From positions 1-14,838 of the forward strand of contig CAJMRD010000053.1 in NCBI GenBank assembly GCA_905215725.1: a stretch of 14,838 nt of DNA. The letters run 5' to 3'. Positions 1 through 6,994 of the stretch are shown piece after piece; position 1 is the first letter of the stretch, and the number at the start of each line of letters is the position of its first letter. The notes below the pieces were generated by a model. It was given only the letters and a program-made list of their open reading frames with translations. It was not told the DNA's origin and did no database searches. The position numbers were made by a program, and so were the translations under genes. This DNA comes from an uncultured bacterium. GTDB taxonomy: Bacteria; Actinomycetota; Coriobacteriia; Coriobacteriales; Coriobacteriaceae.

Positions 1-1431
1 CCAGCCGGAGGCGAGGGCGCCGGAGCCCGTCGCGTAGTACCAGGTGCCGCCGTCGAGCACCCAGCCGGTCGCCATGGCGCCGGAGGCGTTGAACCAGTAC
101 GCTGCGCCGTTGCACACGTGGAGGCCCGTCGCCATGGCGCCGCCCGCGTCGGGCTCGAGCCAGTACCAGGAGCCGCCGGTGTAAAGCCAGCCGGTCGAGG
201 CGATACCGTCAGCGAACCAGTACCAGGAGCCGTCGACGAGGCCCCAGCCGTTAAGGGGGCCGCAGTTGCCGAAGTAGCGGCGGACGCCCTGCGCGTCCGT
301 CTGGTAGCCCGTCAGCATGGCCCCCGTCCGGACATCGAAGCAGTAGGGCACGCCGCCGACGGATACGGGGCCGCGCGCCAGCGCGCCAGAGCCCGTCGCG
401 TAGTACCAGGTCCCGCCGTCGAGGACCCACCCGGTCGACATCGCGCCGGACGAATTAAACCAGTACAGGGAGCCGTTGCACTCGTGAAGGCCGGTAGCCA
501 TGGCACCGCCCACGTCGGGCTCGAGCCAGTACCAGGTGCCACCCTGGCACAACCATCCGGTATACGCTTTGCCGTCAGAGGTTGCGTAATACCAAGTGCC
601 CTCTTTTAACTGCCAGTAATAAAGAGAGACATCAACATACGCGTAATTCATATCAACGTTTCCGCTAATACCAGAAACTTTTCCGCGGCTTGTATACTGC
701 CAAAAGCTGTAACTGCCGGTATAGTGACATTGGGAGTTGTATTGAGCAATCCAATGATCCCAAGAACCGCTCTTAAATACAGGGTCGGTCAATATATTGT
801 TAAACCAATTTAGGTTTGCATAAATGCCTGGCTTATATCCAGCACTAGAAATCTTATTACAGAATATCTGAGCTCTAGATGCAATTCCGGATTGACGACC
901 ATCTGCAATAATTGTCTTGTCCTCAAGATCGTAATACACCGGTAGCCTAGGATTGCGCCCCGATAGGCAGTCAATCACCATGGACGCCTCATCGGCTGCC
1001 TGTTGATTATCAAAAGCATATGAATAGATATAGACGCCGTAAGGAATTCCGAGTCGCTCGCACTCAGAAATATTTCGATTAAATTGATAGTCAACTCGAC
1101 CGCCCCAAGATGGAGCGCCAAATCCAACACGCAGTATAGCGAAATCGATACCAGAAGCCTTAACAGCATTCCAGTCAATACGTCCTTGATGCTCACTGAC
1201 ATCGATGCCCTGCGCCGTAGCCCCATCGGGAAGAATGTCCATGGACAATAAGGCTATTCCATCTTCTTCGGAAGAAGCATCCTCTGCGACCAATTGTCCA
1301 TCCTCATAACGCCAGGAATTCTCAACTAGGGACCGCGCAGCTTCCGCGTTCGAGGGGAAAACAAACACAGAAATGGGCGCAAGGACCATCAGCACCAACA
1401 ATGCCGAAAATAACTTAAGATGTTTGCTCAT
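1..1431 (-). CDS. Secreted GH25 muramidase (lysozyme) with C-terminal cell-wall-binding repeats, 3'-partial
   Basis: Open frame of 477 codons from ATG at 1431 to the left edge with no stop, so the C-terminus is missing. GAGG lies about 6 nt upstream of the ATG. Residues 1-31 form a signal peptide (basic start, hydrophobic core, AEA end), so the product is secreted. Residues about 75-265 match the GH25 family, which cleaves the MurNAc-GlcNAc bond of peptidoglycan: GIDVSEHQG near 75-83, YYDLED at 166-171 with the D-x-E acidic pair (D168, E170), and SGNVDMN around 256-262. From about 272 onward come W/Y/G-rich repeats (GTWYYA, SGAMATGW) of the choline/cell-wall-binding type. The repeats are much GC-richer than the catalytic half, suggesting a mosaic gene. 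Likely roles are wall remodelling or lysis of other cells. The enzyme family is secure; the repeat ligand is unknown. Confidence 0.9.
   Translation of the reverse strand, partial: MSKHLKLFSALLVLMVLAPISVFVFPSNAEAARSLVENSWRYEDGQLVAEDASSEEDGIALLSMDILPDGATAQGIDVSEHQGRIDWNAVKASGIDFAILRVGFGAPSWGGRVDYQFNRNISECERLGIPYGVYIYSYAFDNQQAADEASMVIDCLSGRNPRLPVYYDLEDKTIIADGRQSGIASRAQIFCNKISSAGYKPGIYANLNWFNNILTDPVFKSGSWDHWIAQYNSQCHYTGSYSFWQYTSRGKVSGISGNVDMNYAYVDVSLYYWQLKEGTWYYATSDGKAYTGWLCQGGTWYWLEPDVGGAMATGLHECNGSLYWFNSSGAMSTGWVLDGGTWYYATGSGALARGPVSVGGVPYCFDVRTGAMLTGYQTDAQGVRRYFGNCGPLNGWGLVDGSWYWFADGIASTGWLYTGGSWYWLEPDAGGAMATGLHVCNGAAYWFNASGAMATGWVLDGGTWYYATGSGALASGW
23..559 (-). repeat. Intragenic 366-bp super-repeat in the muramidase wall-binding tail
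   Basis: A block at about 23-193 is repeated at about 389-559 with an offset of exactly 366 bp (122 codons), keeping the frame. Both copies encode the same unit order: a GGTWYYATGSGAL unit, a Trp-containing linker, an NGxxYWFN(S/A)SGAM unit and a WYWLEPD unit. The copies differ at scattered positions, so this is an older in-frame tandem duplication within the coding sequence rather than an assembly artefact. The array may continue beyond the left edge. Confidence 0.75.
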
Positions 1432-1653
1432 GTAAACCTCGTCATTCGTTCTTGTTTGCGTTTAGCTTACAGCATGGCTGTGAAAGATTTCCGAACATCC
1501 AACTGGACAAGATGCCATCTAGGACGACAAATAACTGCACGCAATACCACAATGTAAACAAGAACTTCCCAGCAAGGTGAAACCAAGGACTCCTAGTCCC
1601 TACTCTTACCCCCCAAGAATACCGACTTCAAATAAACTTTCAAACTAGATGTC

Positions 1654-1684
1654 AAAAAGGTAGGGGACCCAGAGAGTCCCCTAC
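1654..1684 (-). terminator. Intrinsic terminator after the NlpC/P60 repeat protein gene
   Basis: A perfect 9-bp stem (1660-1668 pairing with 1676-1684, GTAGGGGAC/GTCCCCTAC) encloses a 7-nt loop. On the minus strand it is followed by five T residues (A-run at 1654-1658). It starts 12 nt after the stop codon of the upstream gene, as expected for a Rho-independent terminator. The muramidase gene further on therefore probably has its own promoter within 1432-1653, where I found no convincing -35/-10 pair. Confidence 0.85.
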
Positions 1685-1695
1685 AACTCAGAATT

Positions 1696-3906
1696 CTAAC
1701 GAATCAATATTACTTTCGATGGACCCAAAGCGATCAAACCGGAGATGCGGTTTCCATAACCATCACTATGCCTGAACAAATTTTCGCTCGGCGAATTGCC
1801 CCAGAAAAAGCCAATGTGGCTATCGTCGGCATATGGGTTGTAAGGATTGAAGAACACAATGTCCCCCTTACGAGCCAAGCCACTGCGCAACAACTCATCA
1901 ATAGAGTTGAAATAAGTCACGTTCGCGCACGTATCGATAGCGTAGCCGTACCAACGATAAGCGTTAACGCAGCCGCCCCTTCCGGGACCTCCACTCCAAG
2001 GGGAATGGCTCTGCTCGGCGGCAATGGGAGCTAAATTACCGCCCGCTTTCATATACGCATGCGATACAAATCCGCCGCAGTTCATACCGGTATACCCATC
2101 CCAACGAGGATCACCCTTTGGATACATGCATGTTTCTTGGCTAAGATGCGTATCGTAGGGTGTTCCACGGTAATAGCCGTCGTTTTCGTGGCTCATAAGC
2201 CAATTGACCAGGCTGGACCTATTAACCCCCAAAACAGAACCAGACGTATTCAACCATGCACCACTTGCATTGAAGTAGTAGTCGACGCCATCGATTTTCA
2301 GCCACCCGTTAGCAAACATAGCGCCCGAAGGCTGAAGCCAGTACCACGTGCCGCGGTCATTGAGCCATCCGGTCTTCATCTTGTAGGTGGAAGGATCCAT
2401 CCAATACCACGCACCGTTAACATATTGCCAACCAGACTTAAGGACACCATTGGAAGATGCGTAATACCAAGTATTGCCGCTTTCGTCAGAAGCGTCTTTC
2501 GACATAATCCAACCAGATGCTACATTGACGGCACCGTTTGCATCCGCATAGAAAACCGCGTCTCCAATATGAATGACACCTGGCAATGAAGACGAGTCAG
2601 CACGATCAGCGACTACGGGAGATCCATCAGATGAAGTAGGCAACGGCTCGCTCAGTGCTCCAGACGAATTCGCCCATGCCATACCGTCGCTCAAGTTAAT
2701 CCAGCACGAAGATGCCATCGCACCGGAATCATAAGAAAAATAGCGCGTGCTTCCTACCGCGAATTCACCAGTACACATTGCGCCGGATACATCATCAAGG
2801 TAATACCAGGCGCTTCCGAACTTTATCCATCGTCCTCGTTGAATAGCTCCATTTGATGCGGCGTAATACCAAGTACCATCAGCAAGTGCCCAGCCTGTTG
2901 CCATGGCACCTGAACTCGTAAGGAAATAGGTGGACGAGCCCACTTGCACAAAGCCCGTGAGCATAATATGGCTTCCTGGATCCAGGTAATACCAAGAATT
3001 CCCTAGAAGTAACCAGCCTCCATGCAGCAAGCCGTTAGAGTCAGCGTAATACCAGTTGTTGTCAATAAGTGCCCACTGGGTGGATAGCATAGCCCCTGAA
3101 CTGTTAAAGATATAAGAGGTGCCATTACATTCTTTCAGCCCGGTGGCCATAGAACCGTCTGCAGGATCAAGCCAGTACCAACGACCCCCATCCGAGAGCC
3201 AACCCTTTACCAGGGCGCCAGAGCCGGAGAAATAGTGCCAAACGGAAGCATCAAGATGCCATCCGATAAGCATCGCACCAGAAGAAGAGAATCCATACGT
3301 GGCTCCCCCGATCTGCAGCATCGCATCGTGGACCATCTTGCCCTCATCATCCAGCCAATACCAGTTGCTGCCGTCTGAAAGCCAGCCTTTTACCATGGCG
3401 CCAGAACCGGAGAAATAACGCCAAGCAGAAGTGGAGCCCGTAGAATCTAGGTACCAGCCGACACGCATTGCGCCCGAAGAGGAGAAGGCATACGTCGCAC
3501 CCCCGACTTGAACCAACCCATCCTGAGCCATTCGACCTTCGTCGTCGAACCAGTACCAGCTACCGTCTATATGTCTCCAAGAAGAAACAGCGATTGTTCC
3601 GTCGGACAAGCCCCAACGCCAAAAACCAGCCCCTTCTAAGGGTGATATCCACCCCTGATGCCAAATAATTTGATTCGAAACCTCGGAAGGGGTCTCATTA
3701 TCCACCTGAGAGTTCTGCTCGACAGCGAAGGTCGATTCGCGCTGAGCATCAACGCCTGACTCGACAGAAGCAATAGCAACGTTAGATGCGGGACCTTCGT
3801 CAGTGTTATTCGAATCAAGGGCGTATAACATCGAGGGCGAACCCAAAAGGAGCCCAAAAGAAATGAGGCCCGAAAAAGCCAGCACTCCGAATGACCATTT
3901 CTTCAT
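1696..3906 (-). CDS. Secreted cell-wall-binding repeat protein with C-terminal NlpC/P60-like cysteine peptidase domain
   Basis: A 736-residue protein if started at ATG 3906; an in-frame GTG at 3927 would add seven residues. Neither start has a good ribosome binding site, and ATG is preferred because it gives a compact signal peptide (MKKWSFG, then a hydrophobic stretch). A low-complexity acidic/Ser stretch follows. Residues about 94-560 are roughly 20-residue wall-binding repeats (WYW, SGAM, GW) arranged in super-units of about 61 residues. The last about 175 residues form a papain-like/NlpC-P60 fold candidate: Cys610 in NCGGFV, KGDIVFF, and His697 in DSHIGFF are the likely catalytic pair. 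NlpC/P60 enzymes usually cut stem-peptide bonds in peptidoglycan, but a toxin-like or amidase role is possible. It lies 60-80 nt downstream of the pseudogene and may be co-transcribed with that locus. Confidence 0.85.
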   Translation of the reverse strand: MKKWSFGVLAFSGLISFGLLLGSPSMLYALDSNNTDEGPASNVAIASVESGVDAQRESTFAVEQNSQVDNETPSEVSNQIIWHQGWISPLEGAGFWRWGLSDGTIAVSSWRHIDGSWYWFDDEGRMAQDGLVQVGGATYAFSSSGAMRVGWYLDSTGSTSAWRYFSGSGAMVKGWLSDGSNWYWLDDEGKMVHDAMLQIGGATYGFSSSGAMLIGWHLDASVWHYFSGSGALVKGWLSDGGRWYWLDPADGSMATGLKECNGTSYIFNSSGAMLSTQWALIDNNWYYADSNGLLHGGWLLLGNSWYYLDPGSHIMLTGFVQVGSSTYFLTSSGAMATGWALADGTWYYAASNGAIQRGRWIKFGSAWYYLDDVSGAMCTGEFAVGSTRYFSYDSGAMASSCWINLSDGMAWANSSGALSEPLPTSSDGSPVVADRADSSSLPGVIHIGDAVFYADANGAVNVASGWIMSKDASDESGNTWYYASSNGVLKSGWQYVNGAWYWMDPSTYKMKTGWLNDRGTWYWLQPSGAMFANGWLKIDGVDYYFNASGAWLNTSGSVLGVNRSSLVNWLMSHENDGYYRGTPYDTHLSQETCMYPKGDPRWDGYTGMNCGGFVSHAYMKAGGNLAPIAAEQSHSPWSGGPGRGGCVNAYRWYGYAIDTCANVTYFNSIDELLRSGLARKGDIVFFNPYNPYADDSHIGFFWGNSPSENLFRHSDGYGNRISGLIALGPSKVILIR
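3195..3445 (-). repeat. Intragenic 183-bp super-repeat in the NlpC/P60 repeat protein
   Basis: The segment around 3204-3240 recurs around 3387-3423 at an offset of exactly 183 bp (61 codons), and the intervening units match the same order. The encoded pattern is a (N/R)WYWLD unit, a GGATYGFSSSGAM unit and a WxYFSGSGA(M/L)VKGWLSDG unit. Sixty-one residues is half of the 122-residue period seen in the muramidase tail, so both genes appear built from a shared three-repeat module. Confidence 0.65.
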
Positions 3907-3932
3907 AACAGCACGGAATCCAATCACGCAGC

Positions 3933-3960
3933 GGCCCCGTCGCTTCAGGGCAACGGGGCC
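3933..3960 (-). other. GC-rich hairpin between the Cys-motif repeat pseudogene and the NlpC/P60 gene
   Basis: An 8-bp perfect inverted repeat (GGCCCCGT/ACGGGGCC) with a 12-nt loop lies between the stop at 3987 and the next start at 3906 (or 3927). No T-run follows on either strand, so it is not a classical intrinsic terminator. It could be a U-tract-less terminator, an attenuator or an mRNA stabiliser in the leader of the downstream gene. If translation began at GTG 3927, the hairpin would lie only 5 nt upstream and could block ribosome entry. Confidence 0.5.
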
Positions 3961-3986
3961 TCAATCAAAACTAGCTCAGTAATGTG

Positions 3987-5243
3987 CTAGCCAATTTGCT
4001 GGCAGTTTTTGCACTCTCGTGAAGCGCCACGCCTCTGGGCCTCCTGAATAGAGATCTGCGAATAGCCCTTTGCGTCCTTACCAACGGTACGGCACTTATG
4101 CGTATGGTAAACATCGCTACCGTTCTTATACCAAACTAAACCGTAGCCCGGAATCCACTTGCCGTCCTCGCCGACATAGTAGGAGCCAACCCAGGCATTC
4201 GTAGCCATGGCACCGGAAGACTGGAGGTAGTAGTCGCCGACCCAGGCGTCGTGAGCCATAGCGCCGGAACCGCTAAAGTAGTACCAGGCGCCGCCGACCT
4301 GACGCCAGCCGGTGGCCATCGCGCCGGAATCGTCAAACCAGTACCAAACTCCACCAACGTTAGCCCAAGAGTTAGAGGCCATAGTGCCCGAACCTCCGAG
4401 CCAATACCACGTGCCGCCATTGCTGAGCCAGCCGGTTGCCATGGCGCCCGAACCGCTCGCATAGTACCAAGAGCCGCCTGCCAAGAACCAGCCAGTGGCC
4501 ATTGCACCGGAGTCGCCGAACCAGTACCAGGAGCCGCCGAGGCTGGGCCAGCTGTTAGCGACCATGGCGCCCGAACCGTCGAGGTAGTACCACGTACCGC
4601 CGATGTTGAGCCAGCCAGTGGCCATCGCACCGGAAGCGTTGGCGTAGTACCACGTCCCCGAAACGTTGATCCAGCCGGTCAGCATGACACCATACTCGTC
4701 GGAATAATACCAAGTTCCACCGATATTATGCCAACCGGTCAGCAGTTCGCCACTGGAGGTCGCATAGAACTACTTTCCATAGATGGAGTCATAGAGCCAG
4801 CCGCTATGCTGCATGCGGCCATCGGCGTTGGCACCAGGGGTGTTCAGGAAGTAGTTCTTGCCGTCAATCTGAACTCGGCCGTATGCCATATCATGGCTTT
4901 CGGGGTAGAAGTAATACTTGTCCCCACCGATAGACTGCCAGCCCGACACCGCGATCCCGTCAGCGCCAAAATAGTACCAGACAGCTTCGTATTCGTTATG
5001 CCACTGGTTCGTGACCATGGCGCCAGTTTCGGGATCGAAATAGCGAAGGTTGCCGTCCTCGCACCGAACGAGTCCAGTCTTCGGACGACCGTCGGAACAC
5101 CATTCCGTAATCGGTCCACCGCCTCCGCCACCGCCAGCAATATCAGCAAATGAGGGCGCCGGGGCAACCGTCATGCAGACAGCGGCAAATGCAACAACTC
5201 CCAGCACTGTTAGTCCGCGCCATCTTTCTCGAAGGTTTTTCAT
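3987..5243 (-). pseudogene. Secreted cell-wall-binding repeat protein with C-terminal Ada-like Cys/His motif, interrupted by in-frame TAG
   Basis: One continuous reading frame of 418 codons is broken only by TAG at 4770-4772 (codon 158). The N-terminal part starts at ATG 5243 behind AAAGGAT and has a signal peptide (residues 1-33, ending SFA), a seven-Gly linker and divergent repeats. After the stop the same frame continues as FYATSSGELLTGW and about nine canonical WYY/SGAMATGW repeats. The last 49 residues carry H380, H382, C384 and a C411-x2-C414 pair with a QEAQRRGAS segment between, resembling the Ada-like Zn-binding motif found at the ends of some surface proteins. Relatives have Trp where the stop sits (GTWYYATSDG), so a single TGG to TAG change explains it. 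As read, only a 157-residue secreted fragment would be made. Suppression, strain polymorphism or sequencing error remain possible. Confidence 0.8.
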
Positions 5244-5282
5244 ACGACATCCTTTCTCCGAGATTTAAGGCTCTCTTAAGTT

Positions 5283-5311
5283 ATTTTTAAACTATCAATT
5301 CAGTATTTCAA
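5283..5311 (-). promoter_or_regulatory. Candidate promoter of the Cys-motif repeat pseudogene
   Basis: On the minus strand TTGAAA (5306-5311) is followed after 17 nt by AAAAAT (5283-5288), in an AT-rich stretch 40-70 nt upstream of ATG 5243. The start has a good ribosome binding site (AAAGGAT). The -10 match is only partial (4 of 6), so the exact box is uncertain. Confidence 0.35.
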
Positions 5312-5415
5312 CGGGAAATCGATAAAAGGTGTCTTTGTGACTGCAATTTAAATATGAGTCGCCACACCTCAACCGTTACGCTAAATAGCTTCTAAGGCAA
5401 ACTTAGCGCATGAAC

Positions 5416-5443
5416 GAACTGATTAAACGAGTGAACTGATTAA
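5416..5443. repeat. 11-bp direct repeat in the divergent intergenic region
   Basis: GAACTGATTAA occurs at 5416-5426 and again at 5433-5443, 17 bp apart start to start (about 1.6 helical turns). It lies in the 324-bp space between the divergent repeat-protein pseudogene and the DUF4869-like gene. This could be a pair of regulator half-sites, but chance in AT-rich DNA cannot be excluded. Confidence 0.35.
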
Positions 5444-5486
5444 TAAAGCAACAGAATACAAACCTTGGTCATCAATCACATCTACC

Positions 5487-5525
5487 GCGGGCCGATAACG
5501 CCCGCCTCATGTGCTGCGATATAAT
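5487..5525 (+). promoter_or_regulatory. -10 box with overlapping inverted repeat upstream of the DUF4869-like gene
   Basis: A perfect TATAAT lies at 5520-5525, with no recognisable -35 box at the usual spacing. The -35 position is instead covered by an inverted repeat, GCGGGC-7 nt-GCCCGC (5487-5505). Transcription would begin near 5532, leaving a leader of about 36 nt before GTG 5568 but almost none before ATG 5538. An activator-dependent or autorepressed promoter is a reasonable inference. Confidence 0.45.
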
Positions 5526-5567
5526 CAATCTCACTAGATGCCAAATCAGCAAGCCGAAGGAGCTGAC

Positions 5568-6017
5568 GTGCTAACAATTCACTATGGTGATATGGAAAAC
5601 GTTATCTACAACACGTCCGTTTACTTCGATAACGTATATTCGCCCCAGTGGTTTCAAGACTCCTTTGCCCAAAGGGTCATAAAATCCATCGACAAAGGCA
5701 CCGTGGTAGGCCCCAATGCAATCGATACCAAGATTCTAGGCATCATTCCTCCCGAGAAACTATCCAGCGGCACCAAAACGCTACTGCTTATGTACTTTAT
5801 GCCGCAGAATATATATAACGCCTCAAATTGCGGTGATAATTGCGCCTACTGGATTCTGAGGATCGCCGCGCAAAAGGATCTAACAATCAATCTCTACCAC
5901 ATAATGGATTTTGGAAACGGCAAATTCACGGTAACCATTGCAAATACGGGCGATATAGTCCACACAATGTTTGACCTTGTCCCCATAGCTGGAAAATGCC
6001 TAAGGGAGAACTCCTGA
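5568..6017 (+). CDS. DUF4869-like small protein, first gene of the two-gene cassette
   Basis: A 149-residue cytoplasmic protein with no signal peptide or membrane segment. GTG 5568 is chosen as start because GAAGGAG lies 5 nt upstream and the TATAAT at 5520 would put the transcript start at about 5532; ATG 5538 in the same frame has no ribosome binding site. The sequence matches my recollection of DUF4869: IHYGDMENVIYNTSVYF at 4-20, GPNAID at 48-53, NASNCGDNCAYWILRIA at 84-100, and LYHIMDFGNGKF at 109-120. The CGDNC pair of cysteines is a conspicuous conserved element. No function is known to me for the family. The gene is AT-richer than its neighbours. Its TGA overlaps the ATG of the next gene, so the two are probably made together in a set ratio. 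Confidence 0.75.
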   Translation: MLTIHYGDMENVIYNTSVYFDNVYSPQWFQDSFAQRVIKSIDKGTVVGPNAIDTKILGIIPPEKLSSGTKTLLLMYFMPQNIYNASNCGDNCAYWILRIAAQKDLTINLYHIMDFGNGKFTVTIANTGDIVHTMFDLVPIAGKCLRENS

Positions 6018-6994
6018 TGCGCGGATCATACAAGGTAATTATTCAAAATAACCGGGTTCAGTTTAAACTGGCCATCAATAGAAATCTGACCATCATCCAA
6101 GGTAACAGTGCTACAGGCAAGACAACTCTGCTTGATATGGTGGCAGCTCACGAAGAGCTTGGGGCACAAAGCGGCGTAACAGTAAGTTGCAAAGTGCCCT
6201 GTAAAACAATATCTGGAAAATATTGGCGTAGAGATCTCCAAGAGATTTCCAGCAGTATTGTTTTTATTGATGAGGGCAATACTTTTGTTCGATCAAGAGA
6301 ATTTGCCCATGAAGCAAAGCGTAGCTCAAACTACTACGTAATTGTCGCCAGAGAGTCACTGCGCCAACTGCCCTATAGCGTTGATGAAATCTACGGTCTT
6401 AAGAACACCAACCGAACCACAACGAAGTATCCCGTTTACTCTCGTGTCTACACCTCTACATATCGTATTTACGGTGATACTGATTTTAGAGGCGAGAGGC
6501 CCGAGCTTGTCATTGTCGAGGACACAAATTCGGGCTACGAATTCTTCAGTTTGCTATGCAAAAAGAGCAGCATTAAATGCATCAGCGCGGGAGGAAAATC
6601 AAATATTTGCAACTGCATTATGGACGCACCGGAAAACGACATCCTCGTGATTGCCGACGGCGCCGCCTTTGGACCAGAAATTGCGGAAGTAGCTGCTCTA
6701 TTGCGCCGAAAGAACATCAAGCTATTCCTACCGGAATCGTTTGAATGGCTCGTGTTGAAGTCGGGATTATTCAACAGCAAACACATTAAGGACATGCTGC
6801 TTAACCCCGCTGAACATATCGAAAGCTCAAAGTTCTTTAGCTGGGAGAGGTTCTTTACTGCAGAACTCATCGAATGCTCACGAGACACACGTTTTCGATA
6901 TGACAAGAGCTGCATGAACGAGGAGTACTTGAACCCCACCGCCCTTGCAGCTCTTGAGGATACTTTGCCGGAACTTGGCATTACTTCGCACTAA
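6017..6994 (+). CDS. Walker-type NTPase with possible TOPRIM-like second half, partner of the DUF4869-like protein
   Basis: A 325-residue protein. ATG 6017 overlaps the preceding stop (TGATG) and has AAGGGAG 8 nt upstream; an in-frame ATG at 5996 lacks this support. The first about 150 residues form a short P-loop domain: Walker A GNSATGKTT at 29-37, and Walker B SIVFIDEG at 80-87 with D85/E86. An ABC-type signature is not obvious. The second half begins with ELVIVEDTNSGYEFF (E168), then SAGGKSN, then ILVIADGAAFG (D214) and FLPESFEWLVL. This order of acidic residue, Gly-rich turn and Asp after a hydrophobic strand recalls TOPRIM domains of OLD-type nucleases, though a full DxD is missing. It could be a nucleotide sensor or effector. 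P-loop confidence is high; TOPRIM assignment is tentative. Confidence 0.75.
   Translation: MRGSYKVIIQNNRVQFKLAINRNLTIIQGNSATGKTTLLDMVAAHEELGAQSGVTVSCKVPCKTISGKYWRRDLQEISSSIVFIDEGNTFVRSREFAHEAKRSSNYYVIVARESLRQLPYSVDEIYGLKNTNRTTTKYPVYSRVYTSTYRIYGDTDFRGERPELVIVEDTNSGYEFFSLLCKKSSIKCISAGGKSNICNCIMDAPENDILVIADGAAFGPEIAEVAALLRRKNIKLFLPESFEWLVLKSGLFNSKHIKDMLLNPAEHIESSKFFSWERFFTAELIECSRDTRFRYDKSCMNEEYLNPTALAALEDTLPELGITSH

Noticed and set aside
1..560. Regularly spaced repeats that could suggest CRISPR
   Set aside because: Repeats keep a codon-multiple spacing, diverge between units and encode wall-binding modules in one open frame; no unique spacers or leader.
1587..1599. GGACT-CCT-AGTCC inverted repeat as a terminator
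   Set aside because: Only 5 bp with a 3-nt loop and no T-run; the real terminator is at 1654-1684.
4251..5153. 300-residue open frame on the plus strand
   Set aside because: Mirror of the wall-binding repeats on the minus strand; its apparent repeats (VPGA, GHRA) are the complement of the real ones.
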